From: Pseudomonas sp. K2I15
Lineage (GTDB): Bacteria; Pseudomonadota; Gammaproteobacteria; Pseudomonadales; Pseudomonadaceae
Assembly (NCBI RefSeq): GCF_002204795.1
Contig: NZ_NIXO01000002.1
Location: forward strand, 1-64,000
Reading direction: 5' to 3'
Length of the DNA stretch: 64,000 nt
How positions within the stretch are numbered: the first letter of the stretch is position 1; each line of letters opens with the position of its first letter. The position numbers were made by a program, and so were the translations under genes. A model generated the notes under the pieces. The model ran no database searches and was not told the origin of the DNA. It saw only the letters and a list, made by a program, of their open reading frames with translations. Below are positions 32,707-41,893 of the stretch, piece by piece.

Positions 32707-32774
32707 GGTGGGTCAAGCCTCCAATGCTGCATTTTATTCACCCATGCTCCCTAACGGCTCGCGTGGGTACTGGC

Positions 32775-34067
32775 TCAGTTCAAGACCCGTGCCAAAGCGC
32801 CCTCAAGAATCTGCAAGGCTTCGTCGACCTGGGCCTCGGTGGCAACCAGGGGCGCCAGGAAGCGCAATACGTTGCGGTACACGCCGCACTTGATCACCAG
32901 CAAACCACCCTTGCGCGCTTCATCGATCAACCGCTGATTGAGGTCAGCGTCTGGTGTGCGCGCCTCGTCGTTCTTGATCAGCTCGATGGCCAGCATGAAC
33001 CCGGTGCCACGCACGTCACCGATTTGCGGATGACGGCTGCGCAAGCTCAGCAACCCCTGACGCAAACGCTCGCCCAACGTGTCAGCGCGCGCCAGCAATT
33101 GTTCTTCCTCGAAGGCATCGATCACCGCCAGCGCCGCCGCGCAAGACAAGGCGTTACCGCCATAGGTCCCACCCAGGCCACCGGGCAACGGCGCGTCCAT
33201 GATCGCGGCTTTACCGACCACACCGGACAACGGCAAGCCGCCGGCCAGGCTCTTGGCCACAGTGACCAGGTCGGGCTGGATGCCGGCGTGCTGGAAGCCG
33301 AACCACTTGCCGGTACGGCCGAAACCGGTCTGGATTTCATCGAGGATCAGCACGATGCCGTGCTTTTCGGTCAAAGCACGCAGGCCTTTGAGGAACTCCA
33401 CCGGCGCCGCGAGGAAACCACCGTCGCCCTGCACCGGTTCAATAATAATCGCGGCGACCCGCTCTGGTGCCACTTGGGTGGCGAGTAATTCGTCGAGTGC
33501 CGCGAGGGCCATGTCACTGGTGACGCCGCGATAGGCATTCGGATACGGCGTATGGAACACCTCCGGTGCGAACGGCCCGAAGTTCTGTTTGTACGGCTGG
33601 CTCATGCCGGTCAGCGTAGTGCCGAGCAAGGTGCGACCGTGGAAACCGCCACGAAAGGCAATCACTGCCGAGCGGTTGGTGTGGGCACGTGCAATCTTCA
33701 CCGCATTTTCCACGGCCTCGGCGCCAGAGGTGAAAAACGCCGCTTTATAGGCCTCCTTGCCACCGATCATTTCGCACAGGCGCTGGGCCAGGTCCAGATA
33801 AGGCGTGTAGGCGACCACCTGGAAACAGGCGTGGGAGACCTTTTGCAATTGCGCCTGCACTGCCGCGACCACTTTCGGGTGGTTATGGCCGATGTTCAGC
33901 ACGCCGATGCCGCCGACAAAATCCAGGTAGCGCTTGCCGTCCACATCCCACAACTCGGCACCTTGGGCGCGATCGATCACCAAGGGGTGAGCCGTGACCA
34001 GCCCACGGGGCACGAATTGATCGCGCTGACGGAGCAAATGAGGGGTTTCGTCGACTTTGCTATTCAT
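32775..34067 (-). CDS. gabT: 4-aminobutyrate/omega-amino acid aminotransferase
   Basis: This 430-residue class III PLP aminotransferase transfers the amino group of GABA or a similar omega-amino acid to 2-oxoglutarate. The PLP lysine is K272 (VTVAKSLAGGLPL), with SGAEA (114-118) for the phosphate and DEIQTG (243-248) for the pyridine ring. The ATG at 34067 follows GGGAAATGCC; another ATG four codons earlier has no better site. GabT is the closest call; related 5-aminovalerate or beta-alanine enzymes cannot be excluded. A GabD-type dehydrogenase lies 2 kb away in the same direction. Confidence 0.88.
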   Translation of the reverse strand: MNSKVDETPHLLRQRDQFVPRGLVTAHPLVIDRAQGAELWDVDGKRYLDFVGGIGVLNIGHNHPKVVAAVQAQLQKVSHACFQVVAYTPYLDLAQRLCEMIGGKEAYKAAFFTSGAEAVENAVKIARAHTNRSAVIAFRGGFHGRTLLGTTLTGMSQPYKQNFGPFAPEVFHTPYPNAYRGVTSDMALAALDELLATQVAPERVAAIIIEPVQGDGGFLAAPVEFLKGLRALTEKHGIVLILDEIQTGFGRTGKWFGFQHAGIQPDLVTVAKSLAGGLPLSGVVGKAAIMDAPLPGGLGGTYGGNALSCAAALAVIDAFEEEQLLARADTLGERLRQGLLSLRSRHPQIGDVRGTGFMLAIELIKNDEARTPDADLNQRLIDEARKGGLLVIKCGVYRNVLRFLAPLVATEAQVDEALQILEGALARVLN

Positions 34068-34260
34068 GGCATTTCCCATCGTGAGTCCGGCAACCGGAAG
34101 GTGGTTGCGATGGTGTTCAGGTTACGACGTGTACGAAACGAACTAAGCCGAACTTGCCCCGTGAGAAATTCGGATCAACTGTTTTGCCCCTGCCTTTCAA
34201 CAGATCCTGCGCCGGGCTTGAGCGATGATGAACGCTCCCTTTACCCGACAGGAAATGCCC

Positions 34261-35187
34261 ATGGCCTTGCTCTACAAAGCGGATCCGGTGCGCGGCCAAC
34301 ACTGGCAGGCACTGTTCGCCGAACACGCACCGGATATTCAGTGGCGCGCCTGGCCAGACATAGGCGCCCCTGACGAGATCGAGTACCTGGCCGCCTGGCA
34401 GGCCCCGGATAATCTCGAACAACTGTTGCCCAATCTAAAAGTGTTGTTTGCCCTGTCGGCCGGGGTTGATCAACTGGACCTCCACCGCTTGCCGGCGCAA
34501 CTTCCGGTGGTGCGCCTGCTGGACCCGGGCATCACCCAAGGCATGTGCGAATACGCCAGTTGGGCCGTGCTCAGCCTGCACCGGGATATGCTGCTTTACC
34601 GCCAGCAGCAGGCAGCACGCTGCTGGCAGGCGCATTTGCTGCAACCGGCGATGAGCCGGCGTGTCGGCGTGATGGGGCTGGGCACCCAGGCGCAGCAGAT
34701 TCTGGCCACCCTCAAGCCCCTCGGTTTTGCCTTGTCTGGCTGGGCCCGCAGTGCCCATCAAGTGCCAGGCGTGGACTGTTATGCCGGCGAACAGCAACTG
34801 CCCGCCTTCCTCAGCCAGTGCGATATTCTGCTGTGCGTGCTGCCGCTGACGGAACAGACCCAAGGCATTCTCGACGCGCAGCTATTCGCCCAACTGCCCC
34901 GGGGCGCGGCCCTGATCAACATGGGCCGTGGCGGGCATCTGGTGGAAAACGACTTGCTCGAGGCGCTGGCCAGCGGGCAGCTCAGCGGCGCGGTGCTGGA
35001 TGTGCTGCAAGAAGAGCCGGCACCGGCAGATCATCCTTTTTGGGCCCACCCGCAGATCGTACTGACACCGCATATTGCAGCGATGACCCAGCCACAAACG
35101 GCTTTTGGGGTGTTGTTGGAAAATATCCGGCGCCACCAGCGTGGTGAGCCGATGGTGGGTGAGGTAGATCGGCGCCAAGGGTATTGA
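34261..35187 (+). CDS. ghrA: Glyoxylate/hydroxypyruvate reductase A
   Basis: This 308-residue D-2-hydroxyacid dehydrogenase reduces glyoxylate or hydroxypyruvate with NADPH. It has the dinucleotide motif GVMGLGTQAQQILATL, the catalytic Arg region NMGRGGHLVENDLL and the His in LTPHIAAMTQP. The ATG at 34261 follows AGGAAATGCCC and gives the standard GhrA length; upstream ATGs at 34225 and 34255 are in frame. It is divergent from the gabT gene. Confidence 0.9.
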   Translation: MALLYKADPVRGQHWQALFAEHAPDIQWRAWPDIGAPDEIEYLAAWQAPDNLEQLLPNLKVLFALSAGVDQLDLHRLPAQLPVVRLLDPGITQGMCEYASWAVLSLHRDMLLYRQQQAARCWQAHLLQPAMSRRVGVMGLGTQAQQILATLKPLGFALSGWARSAHQVPGVDCYAGEQQLPAFLSQCDILLCVLPLTEQTQGILDAQLFAQLPRGAALINMGRGGHLVENDLLEALASGQLSGAVLDVLQEEPAPADHPFWAHPQIVLTPHIAAMTQPQTAFGVLLENIRRHQRGEPMVGEVDRRQGY

Positions 35188-35226
35188 GGGAACCGGCGAT
35201 GCGGGGCATCGCCGGTTTGTGGGTGC

Positions 35227-36309
35227 CTAGTGCAGCTTCGCGGCAATCGCCAGCCCCACGTCCTGAGTCGAGCCCTTGCCGCCCAGGTCCGGGGTAATCG
35301 GCCCCCCGCCAATCACCTCTTCGATCGCCCGCAGAATCCCGTCGTGCGCCGCGCGGTAACGTTCATCCCCGTTACCCAGGAAGTCCAGCATCAGCGCGCC
35401 GGACCAGATCATCGCAATCGGGTTGGCAATGTTCTGCCCGTAGATATCCGGTGCCGAGCCATGCACGGGCTCAAACAACGACGGAAACCGCCGCTGCGGA
35501 TCGAGGTTGGCTGAAGGCGCGATCCCGATGGTCCCGGCACAGGCGGGCCCCAGGTCGGACAGAATGTCGCCAAACAGGTTCGACGCCACCACCACATCAA
35601 ACCGGTCCGGCTGCAGCACAAACCGTGCGCACAGGATGTCGATGTGCTGCTTGTCCCAGGTCACCTCTGGGTACTTCGCGGCCATCAACGCCGTGCGCTC
35701 GTCCCAGTACGGCATGCTGATGGAAATCCCGTTGGATTTGGTCGCCGCCGTCAGCCGTTTGCGCGGCCGGGTCTGTGCCAGGTCGAAGGCGAACTTCAGA
35801 ATCCGGTCCACGCCACGGCGGGTGAACACCGACTCTTGCAGCACGAACTCATGCTCGGTGCCTTCGAACATTTTGCCGCCGACCGAGGAATACTCACCTT
35901 CGGTGTTCTCGCGGATCACCACAAAATCGATGTCTCCCGGTTTGCGCCCGGCCAATGGGCAAGGTACGCCTGGAAACAGCCGAACCGGGCGGATGTTCAC
36001 ATACTGGTCGAAGTCGCGGCGGAACTTGAGCAACGAACCCCACAGGGAAATGTGGTCCGGCACTTTGTCCGGCCAGCCCACGGCGCCGAAGTAGATCGCG
36101 TCGAAACCCTTGAGCTGTGCGAACCAGTCGTCGGGCATCATCTGCCCGTGTTCCAGGTAGTAATCGCAGTGCGCCCAGTCGAGCACTTCGATGCTTAAAT
36201 CCAGCTGCCACTTCTTCGCGGCCTGCTCCAGCACCCGCAAGCCTTCCGGCAGGACTTCCTTACCAATACCATCGCCGGCAATCGCGGCGATTCTGAATAC
36301 CTTGCTCAT
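35227..36309 (-). CDS. Tartrate dehydrogenase / decarboxylating D-malate dehydrogenase
   Basis: This 360-residue member of the isocitrate/isopropylmalate dehydrogenase family has IAGDGIGKEV, the substrate arginines in LLKFRRDFDQYVNIRPVRL, the catalytic Tyr in VVIRENTEGEYSSVGG, the DILSDLGPACAGTIG metal-Asp motif and EPVHGSAPDIYGQ. These features and length match TtuC/DmlA, which act on tartrate or D-malate with NAD+ and Mn2+. The ATG at 36309 follows GGGAGCC. It starts 26 bases after the GabD-type gene, forming an operon. Confidence 0.9.
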   Translation of the reverse strand: MSKVFRIAAIAGDGIGKEVLPEGLRVLEQAAKKWQLDLSIEVLDWAHCDYYLEHGQMMPDDWFAQLKGFDAIYFGAVGWPDKVPDHISLWGSLLKFRRDFDQYVNIRPVRLFPGVPCPLAGRKPGDIDFVVIRENTEGEYSSVGGKMFEGTEHEFVLQESVFTRRGVDRILKFAFDLAQTRPRKRLTAATKSNGISISMPYWDERTALMAAKYPEVTWDKQHIDILCARFVLQPDRFDVVVASNLFGDILSDLGPACAGTIGIAPSANLDPQRRFPSLFEPVHGSAPDIYGQNIANPIAMIWSGALMLDFLGNGDERYRAAHDGILRAIEEVIGGGPITPDLGGKGSTQDVGLAIAAKLH

Positions 36310-36335
36310 CAATCGTGGCTCCCGATGTCTGTGAA

Positions 36336-37793
36336 TTACAGCCCGCCGATGTGGAAGGCTTTGACTTCAAGGTACTCATCCAGGCCGTACTTGCTGCCTT
36401 CACGGCCCAGGCCAGACTGCTTGATGCCGCCGAACGGCGCGACTTCCATGGAAATGATGCCGGTATTGAGCCCCACCATGCCGAACTCCAGTGCCTCACC
36501 GAACCGCCATGAACGACGCAGGTCCTGAGTGAAATAGTAGGCGCCCAAGCCATATGGCGTAGCGTTGGCCAGCGCAAGGGCTTCGGCCTCGTCGGTGAAC
36601 CGCATCAACGGTGCGACCGGGCCAAAGGTTTCTTCGTTGGCCAACAGCATGCCGGCGTGGGTGTCGCCAAGGACCGTGGGCTGCACAAATTGGCTGCTGC
36701 CGTCGGGAATACCACCACAAAGCAACTGTGCGCCCTGGCTCAGCGCATCATCGATGTGCCGGGTGACTTTGCTGACGGCTGCCAGGTTGATCAACGGGCC
36801 GATGGTGACGTCGGTGTCGAGGCCATTGCCCACCTTGAGCTTGCCCACCTCTTCTACCAGCCGTTGAGCGAAGCGTTCGTAAATGCCGTTTTGCACCAGA
36901 ATCCGGTTGGCACAGACACAGGTTTGGCCGGCGTTGCGGAACTTGCTGAGCATAATCCCGGCCACGGCCTGCTCCAGGTCCGCATCGTCAAACACAATGA
37001 ACGGGGCATTGCCGCCCAGTTCCAGGCTCAAGCGCTTGATGTGTTCGGCACTCTGGCGCATCAACAAGCGGCCGACGGCAGTCGAACCGGTAAAGGAAAT
37101 CTTGCGTACCGTCGGGTTGCTGGTCAGCTCTTCGCCAATGCCGGCAGGCATGCCGGTCAACACGTTGAACACACCGGCCGGGATGCCGACGCGCTCGGCC
37201 AACACCGCCAGGGCCAATGCCGACAACGGCGTCAGGTCAGACGGCTTGACGATGATCGGACAACCGGCCGCCAGGGCCGGCGCGCACTTGCGGGTGATCA
37301 TCGCGTTAGGGAAATTCCACGGTGTGATCGCCGCGCAGACGCCCACCGGTTGCTTGAGGGTCAGCAAGCGGCGGTCGCCGCTGGGGGCCGGCATGGTTTC
37401 GCCGTAGACCCGCCGGGCCTCTTCGGCGAACCATTTGACGAAGCCGGCGCCATAGCGGATTTCGCCCTTGGCTTCGTTCAGCGGTTTGCCCTGCTCACAG
37501 GTCATGATCAACGCCAGGTCGTCGAGGTTGTCGATCATGGCCTGGTACCAGCGCTCCAGCAGCGCTGCGCGTTCGGCTGCCGGGCGTGCGCGCCAGGCGG
37601 GCCAGGCCTTGTCGGCGGCCTCTATGGCCCGGCGGGTTTCCCCGCCCTGCATGGCCGGGACCCGGGCGATCAATTGGCCGGTGGCCGGGTCGATGACGTC
37701 CAGGGTCGCGGCGTTGTCGGCGCCAATCCACTGCCCATTCACATAGGCGAGTTCTGCCAGCAGGCTGGGGTCTTTCAAACGATTCTTGAGCAT
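36336..37793 (-). CDS. gabD: NAD(P)-dependent succinate-semialdehyde dehydrogenase
   Basis: This 485-residue aldehyde dehydrogenase of the GabD clade has ITPWNFPNAMITRKCAPAL, the general-base Glu in LSLELGGNAPFIVF, the nucleophilic Cys in NAGQTCVCANR, and EVAPFGGIKQSGLGREGS near the end. It oxidises succinate semialdehyde (or glutarate semialdehyde) to the acid, the step after GabT. It lies upstream of the tartrate dehydrogenase gene and 128 bases downstream of the M20 deacylase stop, so it may receive read-through from the ten-gene operon. Confidence 0.9.
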   Translation of the reverse strand: MLKNRLKDPSLLAELAYVNGQWIGADNAATLDVIDPATGQLIARVPAMQGGETRRAIEAADKAWPAWRARPAAERAALLERWYQAMIDNLDDLALIMTCEQGKPLNEAKGEIRYGAGFVKWFAEEARRVYGETMPAPSGDRRLLTLKQPVGVCAAITPWNFPNAMITRKCAPALAAGCPIIVKPSDLTPLSALALAVLAERVGIPAGVFNVLTGMPAGIGEELTSNPTVRKISFTGSTAVGRLLMRQSAEHIKRLSLELGGNAPFIVFDDADLEQAVAGIMLSKFRNAGQTCVCANRILVQNGIYERFAQRLVEEVGKLKVGNGLDTDVTIGPLINLAAVSKVTRHIDDALSQGAQLLCGGIPDGSSQFVQPTVLGDTHAGMLLANEETFGPVAPLMRFTDEAEALALANATPYGLGAYYFTQDLRRSWRFGEALEFGMVGLNTGIISMEVAPFGGIKQSGLGREGSKYGLDEYLEVKAFHIGGL

Positions 37794-37921
37794 GGTCGAG
37801 TCCTGATCCGAGACAGCCTCCAGTCTAGGCAGGTGCCGCGGATGAGGATGCTGAAAGCGCGCTTCCAGCAGTGTCGCGTGCTGAAAATCAACCCGGGACG
37901 GCAGGCTCTACCAGCACGCGC

Positions 37922-39079
37922 CTAGCCTTTCAACGAGCCGAGCAAGCCCTGCAAAAATCGCTCGCCGGCCTCCATCTGGCTGATTTCGACAAACTCATCC
38001 GGCTTGTGCGCCTGCTCGATGGAACCCGGCCCGCACACCACCACCGGCACATCCAGGCGCTGCTTGAACAAGCCGCCTTCAGTACCGAACGAGACTTTCG
38101 AGGTGCCGGTGTCCGGCGCCGCGAATTGCTTGAGGAAGTGCACCGCTTCGACACTGGGATGCGTGTCGAGACCCGGGTAGACGTTGATGGTTTCAATCTC
38201 GATAGCCGCCACGCTGGACAGCTTCTGCGCCTCACGCACGATCACTTCGGCGCGCTCGCGCATCTGTTCCAGGAACTGATCGAGGTCGTCGGCCGGCAGG
38301 TTGCGCACCTCAAAATCCAGGGTGCACAGGTTGGGCACGATGTTGAGCGCCTTGCCGCCGACAATCTGCCCGACATGCACGGTGCTGTAGGGCACGTCGT
38401 AGTCGTTGTCCTGGGCGCCATGGCGTTGCAGCTGTTGTTGGCTCTCGCGCAGGGCGCCGATAAAGTCGCAGGCGACGTGGATCGCATTCACTGAACGCGG
38501 CGCCAGCGATGAATGGGCTTCCAGGCCACGGCAGTAAGTGCGGTAAGAGCCTTTGCCCTTGTGGCCCAACACAAACTGCATATTGGTCGGCTCACCGATC
38601 ATGCACAGAAACGGGCGCACCGGCGCCAGGTGCAGCACGTCAAGCAAGCGCCGCACGCCCACACAACCGATCTCTTCATCATGGGACAACGCCAGTTGTA
38701 ACGGGCGGCTCAAGCGATGGTCCGCTGCATCCAGCATCGCGTCGATGGCCAGGGCAATAAAACCCTTCATGTCACAACTGCCACGGCCATAGATACGCCC
38801 GTCCTGCACGGTGGCGGCGAAGGCGGGAAAGGTCCAGGCCTGCCCCGCCGCCGGCACCACGTCGGTGTGCCCGGACAGCAGCACGCCGGGCTGGTCTTTG
38901 GGGCCGGTGCTGGCAAACAGGTTGGCCTTCTTGCCGCTTTCGTCCCGCACGATCAGCGACTCGATACCCTTGGTCAGCAGCAGGTCGCGCACGTAGTCGA
39001 TCAGGGCCATGTTCGACACCGACGACACGGTGTCGAAGGCCATCAGTTGTTTGAGAATCTCGAGAACGCGGGGTTTCAT
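37922..39079 (-). CDS. ArgE/DapE-like M20 family deacylase
   Basis: This 385-residue zinc metallohydrolase of the acetylornithine deacetylase type has ligands in SGHTDVVPA (His, Asp), GRGSCDMKGF (bridging Asp), HDEEIGCVG (catalytic and metal Glu) and IGEPTN. The dimerisation domain (HVGQIVGGKALNIVPN) and C-terminal FGTEGGLFKQR are in place. It likely removes an N-acyl group from an amino acid or peptide-like compound. Its ATG overlaps the oxidase stop by four bases, so it is the last gene of the ten-gene operon. True arginine biosynthesis is less likely in this context. Confidence 0.85.
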   Translation of the reverse strand: MKPRVLEILKQLMAFDTVSSVSNMALIDYVRDLLLTKGIESLIVRDESGKKANLFASTGPKDQPGVLLSGHTDVVPAAGQAWTFPAFAATVQDGRIYGRGSCDMKGFIALAIDAMLDAADHRLSRPLQLALSHDEEIGCVGVRRLLDVLHLAPVRPFLCMIGEPTNMQFVLGHKGKGSYRTYCRGLEAHSSLAPRSVNAIHVACDFIGALRESQQQLQRHGAQDNDYDVPYSTVHVGQIVGGKALNIVPNLCTLDFEVRNLPADDLDQFLEQMRERAEVIVREAQKLSSVAAIEIETINVYPGLDTHPSVEAVHFLKQFAAPDTGTSKVSFGTEGGLFKQRLDVPVVVCGPGSIEQAHKPDEFVEISQMEAGERFLQGLLGSLKG

Positions 39080-40230
39080 GAGGCCTGGCTCCGTTGTGCG
39101 GCAGGAAGGGCAAAGCGGGTGATGGAGAACGGCTCGATCGGGGTGCTGGTGCTGCCGGTGCTGAGCAACTCGGCCATCACATCGCCGACCCCAGGGCCCA
39201 ATTGAAAGCCGTGGCCACAAAAACCAAAGGCGTAGAACAGGCCGTCGACGGTTCCGCTAGGCCCCATCACCGGCAACGAGTCCGGCAGGTAGCCTTCGAT
39301 GCCGCTCCATACGCGGATGATGTTGAGGTTGCCGACACCGGGAAGCAGGCGGCGCATCTGGTTGATCTGGTTGAGAATACTGCGCGGCTCGACCTGAGCG
39401 CGACGGTTGAGCATGTCCGGTTTGCTGCGGTAACCGCCGCCGATAACGATATTGCCACGAGGAATCTGGCGGAAGTAAATCACTTCCTCAGGGACCTTGG
39501 TGTACACGCCGATCACGGTCGGCAAGGCATACGGCACCGGCTCGGTCACGGCCATTTGCGGGCCATGGGTATCCAGCGGCACCGGTTCGCCGAACTGCGC
39601 CGAGAGTTTCTGGCCCCAGGCACCGGCGGTGATCAACAACTGCGCGGCATGGAACTGGCGGCCGTCGGTGGTGGTGACATGAAAATCCCCACCCACCTTC
39701 TGTACCTCGGCGACCTCGGTGCGCTCCTCGATCTGTGCACCCAGGCGCCTGGCCGCGCGGGCAAACGCCGGTGCGGCCAAACGCGGGTTCGCGTGGCCGT
39801 CGTGGGGCGCGTAGGAGCCGCCCTTGACCTGCGCGCCAAGAAAGCCGAAGCGCTGGCGCAGTTCGGCGCCGCGATAGATTTTCAGGTCCAGTTGCGCCGC
39901 TTCAGGTGCGGCGGCGTAGGCCTCAAGTTCAGCGATTTCATCTTCTCGATAACACACGCGCATGTGCCCGCTGGCGATGAATTCCAGGTCGTCGTCGATC
40001 AGTTCGGGCAAACGCTTCCACAGCGCCCAGGAACGGTTGGCCAGGGCCAATTGGCCGAGGAAGCGCCCTTGCCGGCGCACGTTGCCGAAGTTCACGCCGC
40101 TGGCGTATTGGCCAATCTGATCGCGCTCCAGCAGGATCACCGACTGGCCACGCCTGCGCAGAAAAAAGGCGCTCGCCGCCCCCATCAGGCCACCACCAAC
40201 AATCACCACGTCTGCTTTTTGCACGCTCAT
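39076..40230 (-). CDS. FAD-dependent amine/imino-acid oxidase subunit (HcnC/OoxB-like)
   Basis: This 384-residue DAO-family flavoprotein has VVIVGGGLMGAASAFFLRRR for FAD, a central YASGVNFGNVRRQGR segment and the C-terminal FYAFGFCGHGFQLGPGVGD motif of sarcosine/glycine oxidases. With the two upstream genes it reproduces the three-subunit order of HcnABC, octopine/nopaline oxidase and D-hydroxyproline dehydrogenase, where this is the catalytic subunit. It overlaps both neighbours by ATGA. The location inside a peptide-type uptake operon favours catabolism of an amino compound over cyanide formation. A close paralogue lies at 53970-55154. Confidence 0.87.
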   Translation of the reverse strand: MSVQKADVVIVGGGLMGAASAFFLRRRGQSVILLERDQIGQYASGVNFGNVRRQGRFLGQLALANRSWALWKRLPELIDDDLEFIASGHMRVCYREDEIAELEAYAAAPEAAQLDLKIYRGAELRQRFGFLGAQVKGGSYAPHDGHANPRLAAPAFARAARRLGAQIEERTEVAEVQKVGGDFHVTTTDGRQFHAAQLLITAGAWGQKLSAQFGEPVPLDTHGPQMAVTEPVPYALPTVIGVYTKVPEEVIYFRQIPRGNIVIGGGYRSKPDMLNRRAQVEPRSILNQINQMRRLLPGVGNLNIIRVWSGIEGYLPDSLPVMGPSGTVDGLFYAFGFCGHGFQLGPGVGDVMAELLSTGSTSTPIEPFSITRFALPAAQRSQAS

Positions 40231-41603
40231 GGAGCGACCTCCTCGGTGAGCATCGACAGCGGTTTAACGGGTGCCTGGCCACGCTGGCGGCCCACCTCCC
40301 GAACCTGCACGCCAGCAGCGGCCGCGATCACTTCCGCCCCCGCCTGGGAGCAATATCGGCCCTGGCAACGGCCCATGCCGACCCGACTGAACGCCTTGGC
40401 CCGGTTCACTTCGCAGGCGCCTTTCTCACTAACGGTGCGACGCAGATCGCCGGCGCTGATCATCTCGCAGCGGCACACAATCGCGCTGTCAGGCAGGGCC
40501 TTGGCCTGTTCGCTGGGCCAGGGGAACGCCTGCGCCAGCCCGAGGCGGAACTGGTCCATCACGTCCAGCGCCTGGCGTTGCGCGTCCCGCAGCCCGGTAT
40601 CGAAAGGTTGCTTCAAATCTTCCAGCAAGGTCAGCGCCACCAGGCGCCCGGCGTGCTCGGCCGCATCGGCGCCGCGAATTTTCGAACCGTCGCCGGCCGC
40701 GTATACACCGTTTACCGAAGTGCGTCCCGCGTCATCCACCGCCAGCCACCATTGGCTTGAAGGCTCATCGAACGCCATCTTGCAGCCGGCCAGGTCGCCC
40801 AGTTGGGTTTCCGGGCGCAAGTGATAACCGAGCGCCACGGCGTCGGCCTCCACTGTCAGGGTTCGCCCGTTGGCGGTGCTGAACCGCACACCACTGACGC
40901 CGCTTGCGGCATCGCCCAGGACCTGCAACGGCTTGATCCCCAGGTGCACCGCGACTTTGGCCCGGTACAGTTGCGCCAGCAGCTTGATTCCCGTGAACAG
41001 TAAACCGGGGCGCGCCAGCAGCTTGGGCAGGGCCTTGATACGCAGGCTCATCGGCGACGTATCCAGCACCGCCGCCACCGTCGCGCCCGCTTTCACGTAC
41101 TGGCTGGCGACCAGGTACAGCAAAGGCCCGCTGCCCATGAACACCACGTTGTGGCCAATCGACACTGCCTGGTTTTTCAGCGCGATCTGCGAACCACCGA
41201 GGCTATAGGTGCCCGCCAGTTGCCAACCTTCGATGGGCATCAGCCGGTCGGTGGCGCCGGTGCAGAGGATCAGCGCGTCGTAATCCACCGTGCTGTGGCG
41301 GCCCTGGCTGACGCAGCACAATTGCCCTGGCGTGAGGTTCCACACCAACGTGTCGGGACGGTAATCAATCGCGCCGCGCAGGCGATCGAAACTCTGGTGC
41401 AAGTCCTGGGCCTTGGCGGCTTCGCTGCCGTACAAGGTCGTATAGTCGCGGGTAAACCCTTCGGGTTGGCGGCGATAGATTTGCCCGCCGTCGCGGCGAT
41501 TTTCATCGATCAGGATCGGTGTGATACCAGCGCTCACCAGGGTCTCGGCGCAACGAATGCCCGCCGGCCCGGCGCCCACGATGACTACCCGTGCAGTGGC
41601 CAT
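40227..41603 (-). CDS. NAD(P)/FAD oxidoreductase subunit with [2Fe-2S] BFD domain (HcnB/OoxA-like)
   Basis: This 458-residue subunit has an N-terminal FAD motif (VVIVGAGPAGIRCAETL), a second dinucleotide motif (HNVVFMGSGPLLYLVAS), AAGDGSKIRG, and a C-terminal Fer2_BFD domain with cysteines in CRCEMIS and GRCQGRYCS. It relays electrons between the HcnC-like flavoprotein and the small ferredoxin-like subunit. The start overlaps the preceding gene by 19 bases, and the end overlaps the next by four. Confidence 0.88.
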   Translation of the reverse strand: MATARVVIVGAGPAGIRCAETLVSAGITPILIDENRRDGGQIYRRQPEGFTRDYTTLYGSEAAKAQDLHQSFDRLRGAIDYRPDTLVWNLTPGQLCCVSQGRHSTVDYDALILCTGATDRLMPIEGWQLAGTYSLGGSQIALKNQAVSIGHNVVFMGSGPLLYLVASQYVKAGATVAAVLDTSPMSLRIKALPKLLARPGLLFTGIKLLAQLYRAKVAVHLGIKPLQVLGDAASGVSGVRFSTANGRTLTVEADAVALGYHLRPETQLGDLAGCKMAFDEPSSQWWLAVDDAGRTSVNGVYAAGDGSKIRGADAAEHAGRLVALTLLEDLKQPFDTGLRDAQRQALDVMDQFRLGLAQAFPWPSEQAKALPDSAIVCRCEMISAGDLRRTVSEKGACEVNRAKAFSRVGMGRCQGRYCSQAGAEVIAAAAGVQVREVGRQRGQAPVKPLSMLTEEVAP

Positions 41604-41893
41604 GTCGCCTCCGGTTGTGTGGTGACAATATCCAGGCCCTCGCGGACCTCATTAGAGCAGGCTCGCAAGCGTTCGCCGTTGCGGGTCCACACCCAGCAGT
41701 CCTGGCAGGCACCCATCAGGCAGAAGCCTGCGCGACGACCGGTGTCGAACTCCGATTGACGCAACGTACTGCCCTGCGTCAGCAAGGCAACCATCAACGT
41801 ATCGCCCTGCAACGCCTGGATGGGTGCGCCATCCACGGTCAGGCTGACCGTCGGCCGGCCCTGCTCGGCCAACCTCACAAAACGCCCTTTCAT
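41585..41893 (-). CDS. (2Fe-2S)-binding small subunit (HcnA/OoxC-like)
   Basis: This 102-residue Fer2_4 protein has its iron-sulfur ligands in GFCLMGACQDCWV and RACSNE (C-x4-C-x2-C...C). Length and position match HcnA of hydrogen cyanide synthase and the small subunits of opine and hydroxyproline dehydrogenases. It accepts or hands on electrons from the flavin subunits. It overlaps the fused ATPase gene by ATGA upstream. Confidence 0.87.
   Translation of the reverse strand: MKGRFVRLAEQGRPTVSLTVDGAPIQALQGDTLMVALLTQGSTLRQSEFDTGRRAGFCLMGACQDCWVWTRNGERLRACSNEVREGLDIVTTQPEATWPLHG

Noticed and set aside
37922..39079. Biosynthetic acetylornithine deacetylase (argE) of arginine synthesis
   Set aside because: Family match is good, but context is catabolic, and the gene is the last member of an uptake and oxidation operon.
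39076..41893. Hydrogen cyanide synthase (hcnABC)
   Set aside because: Order and sizes match, but the genes are translationally linked to a peptide-type importer and an M20 deacylase, and there is no independent promoter with ANR-type site. Opine or amino-acid dehydrogenase is the better inference.
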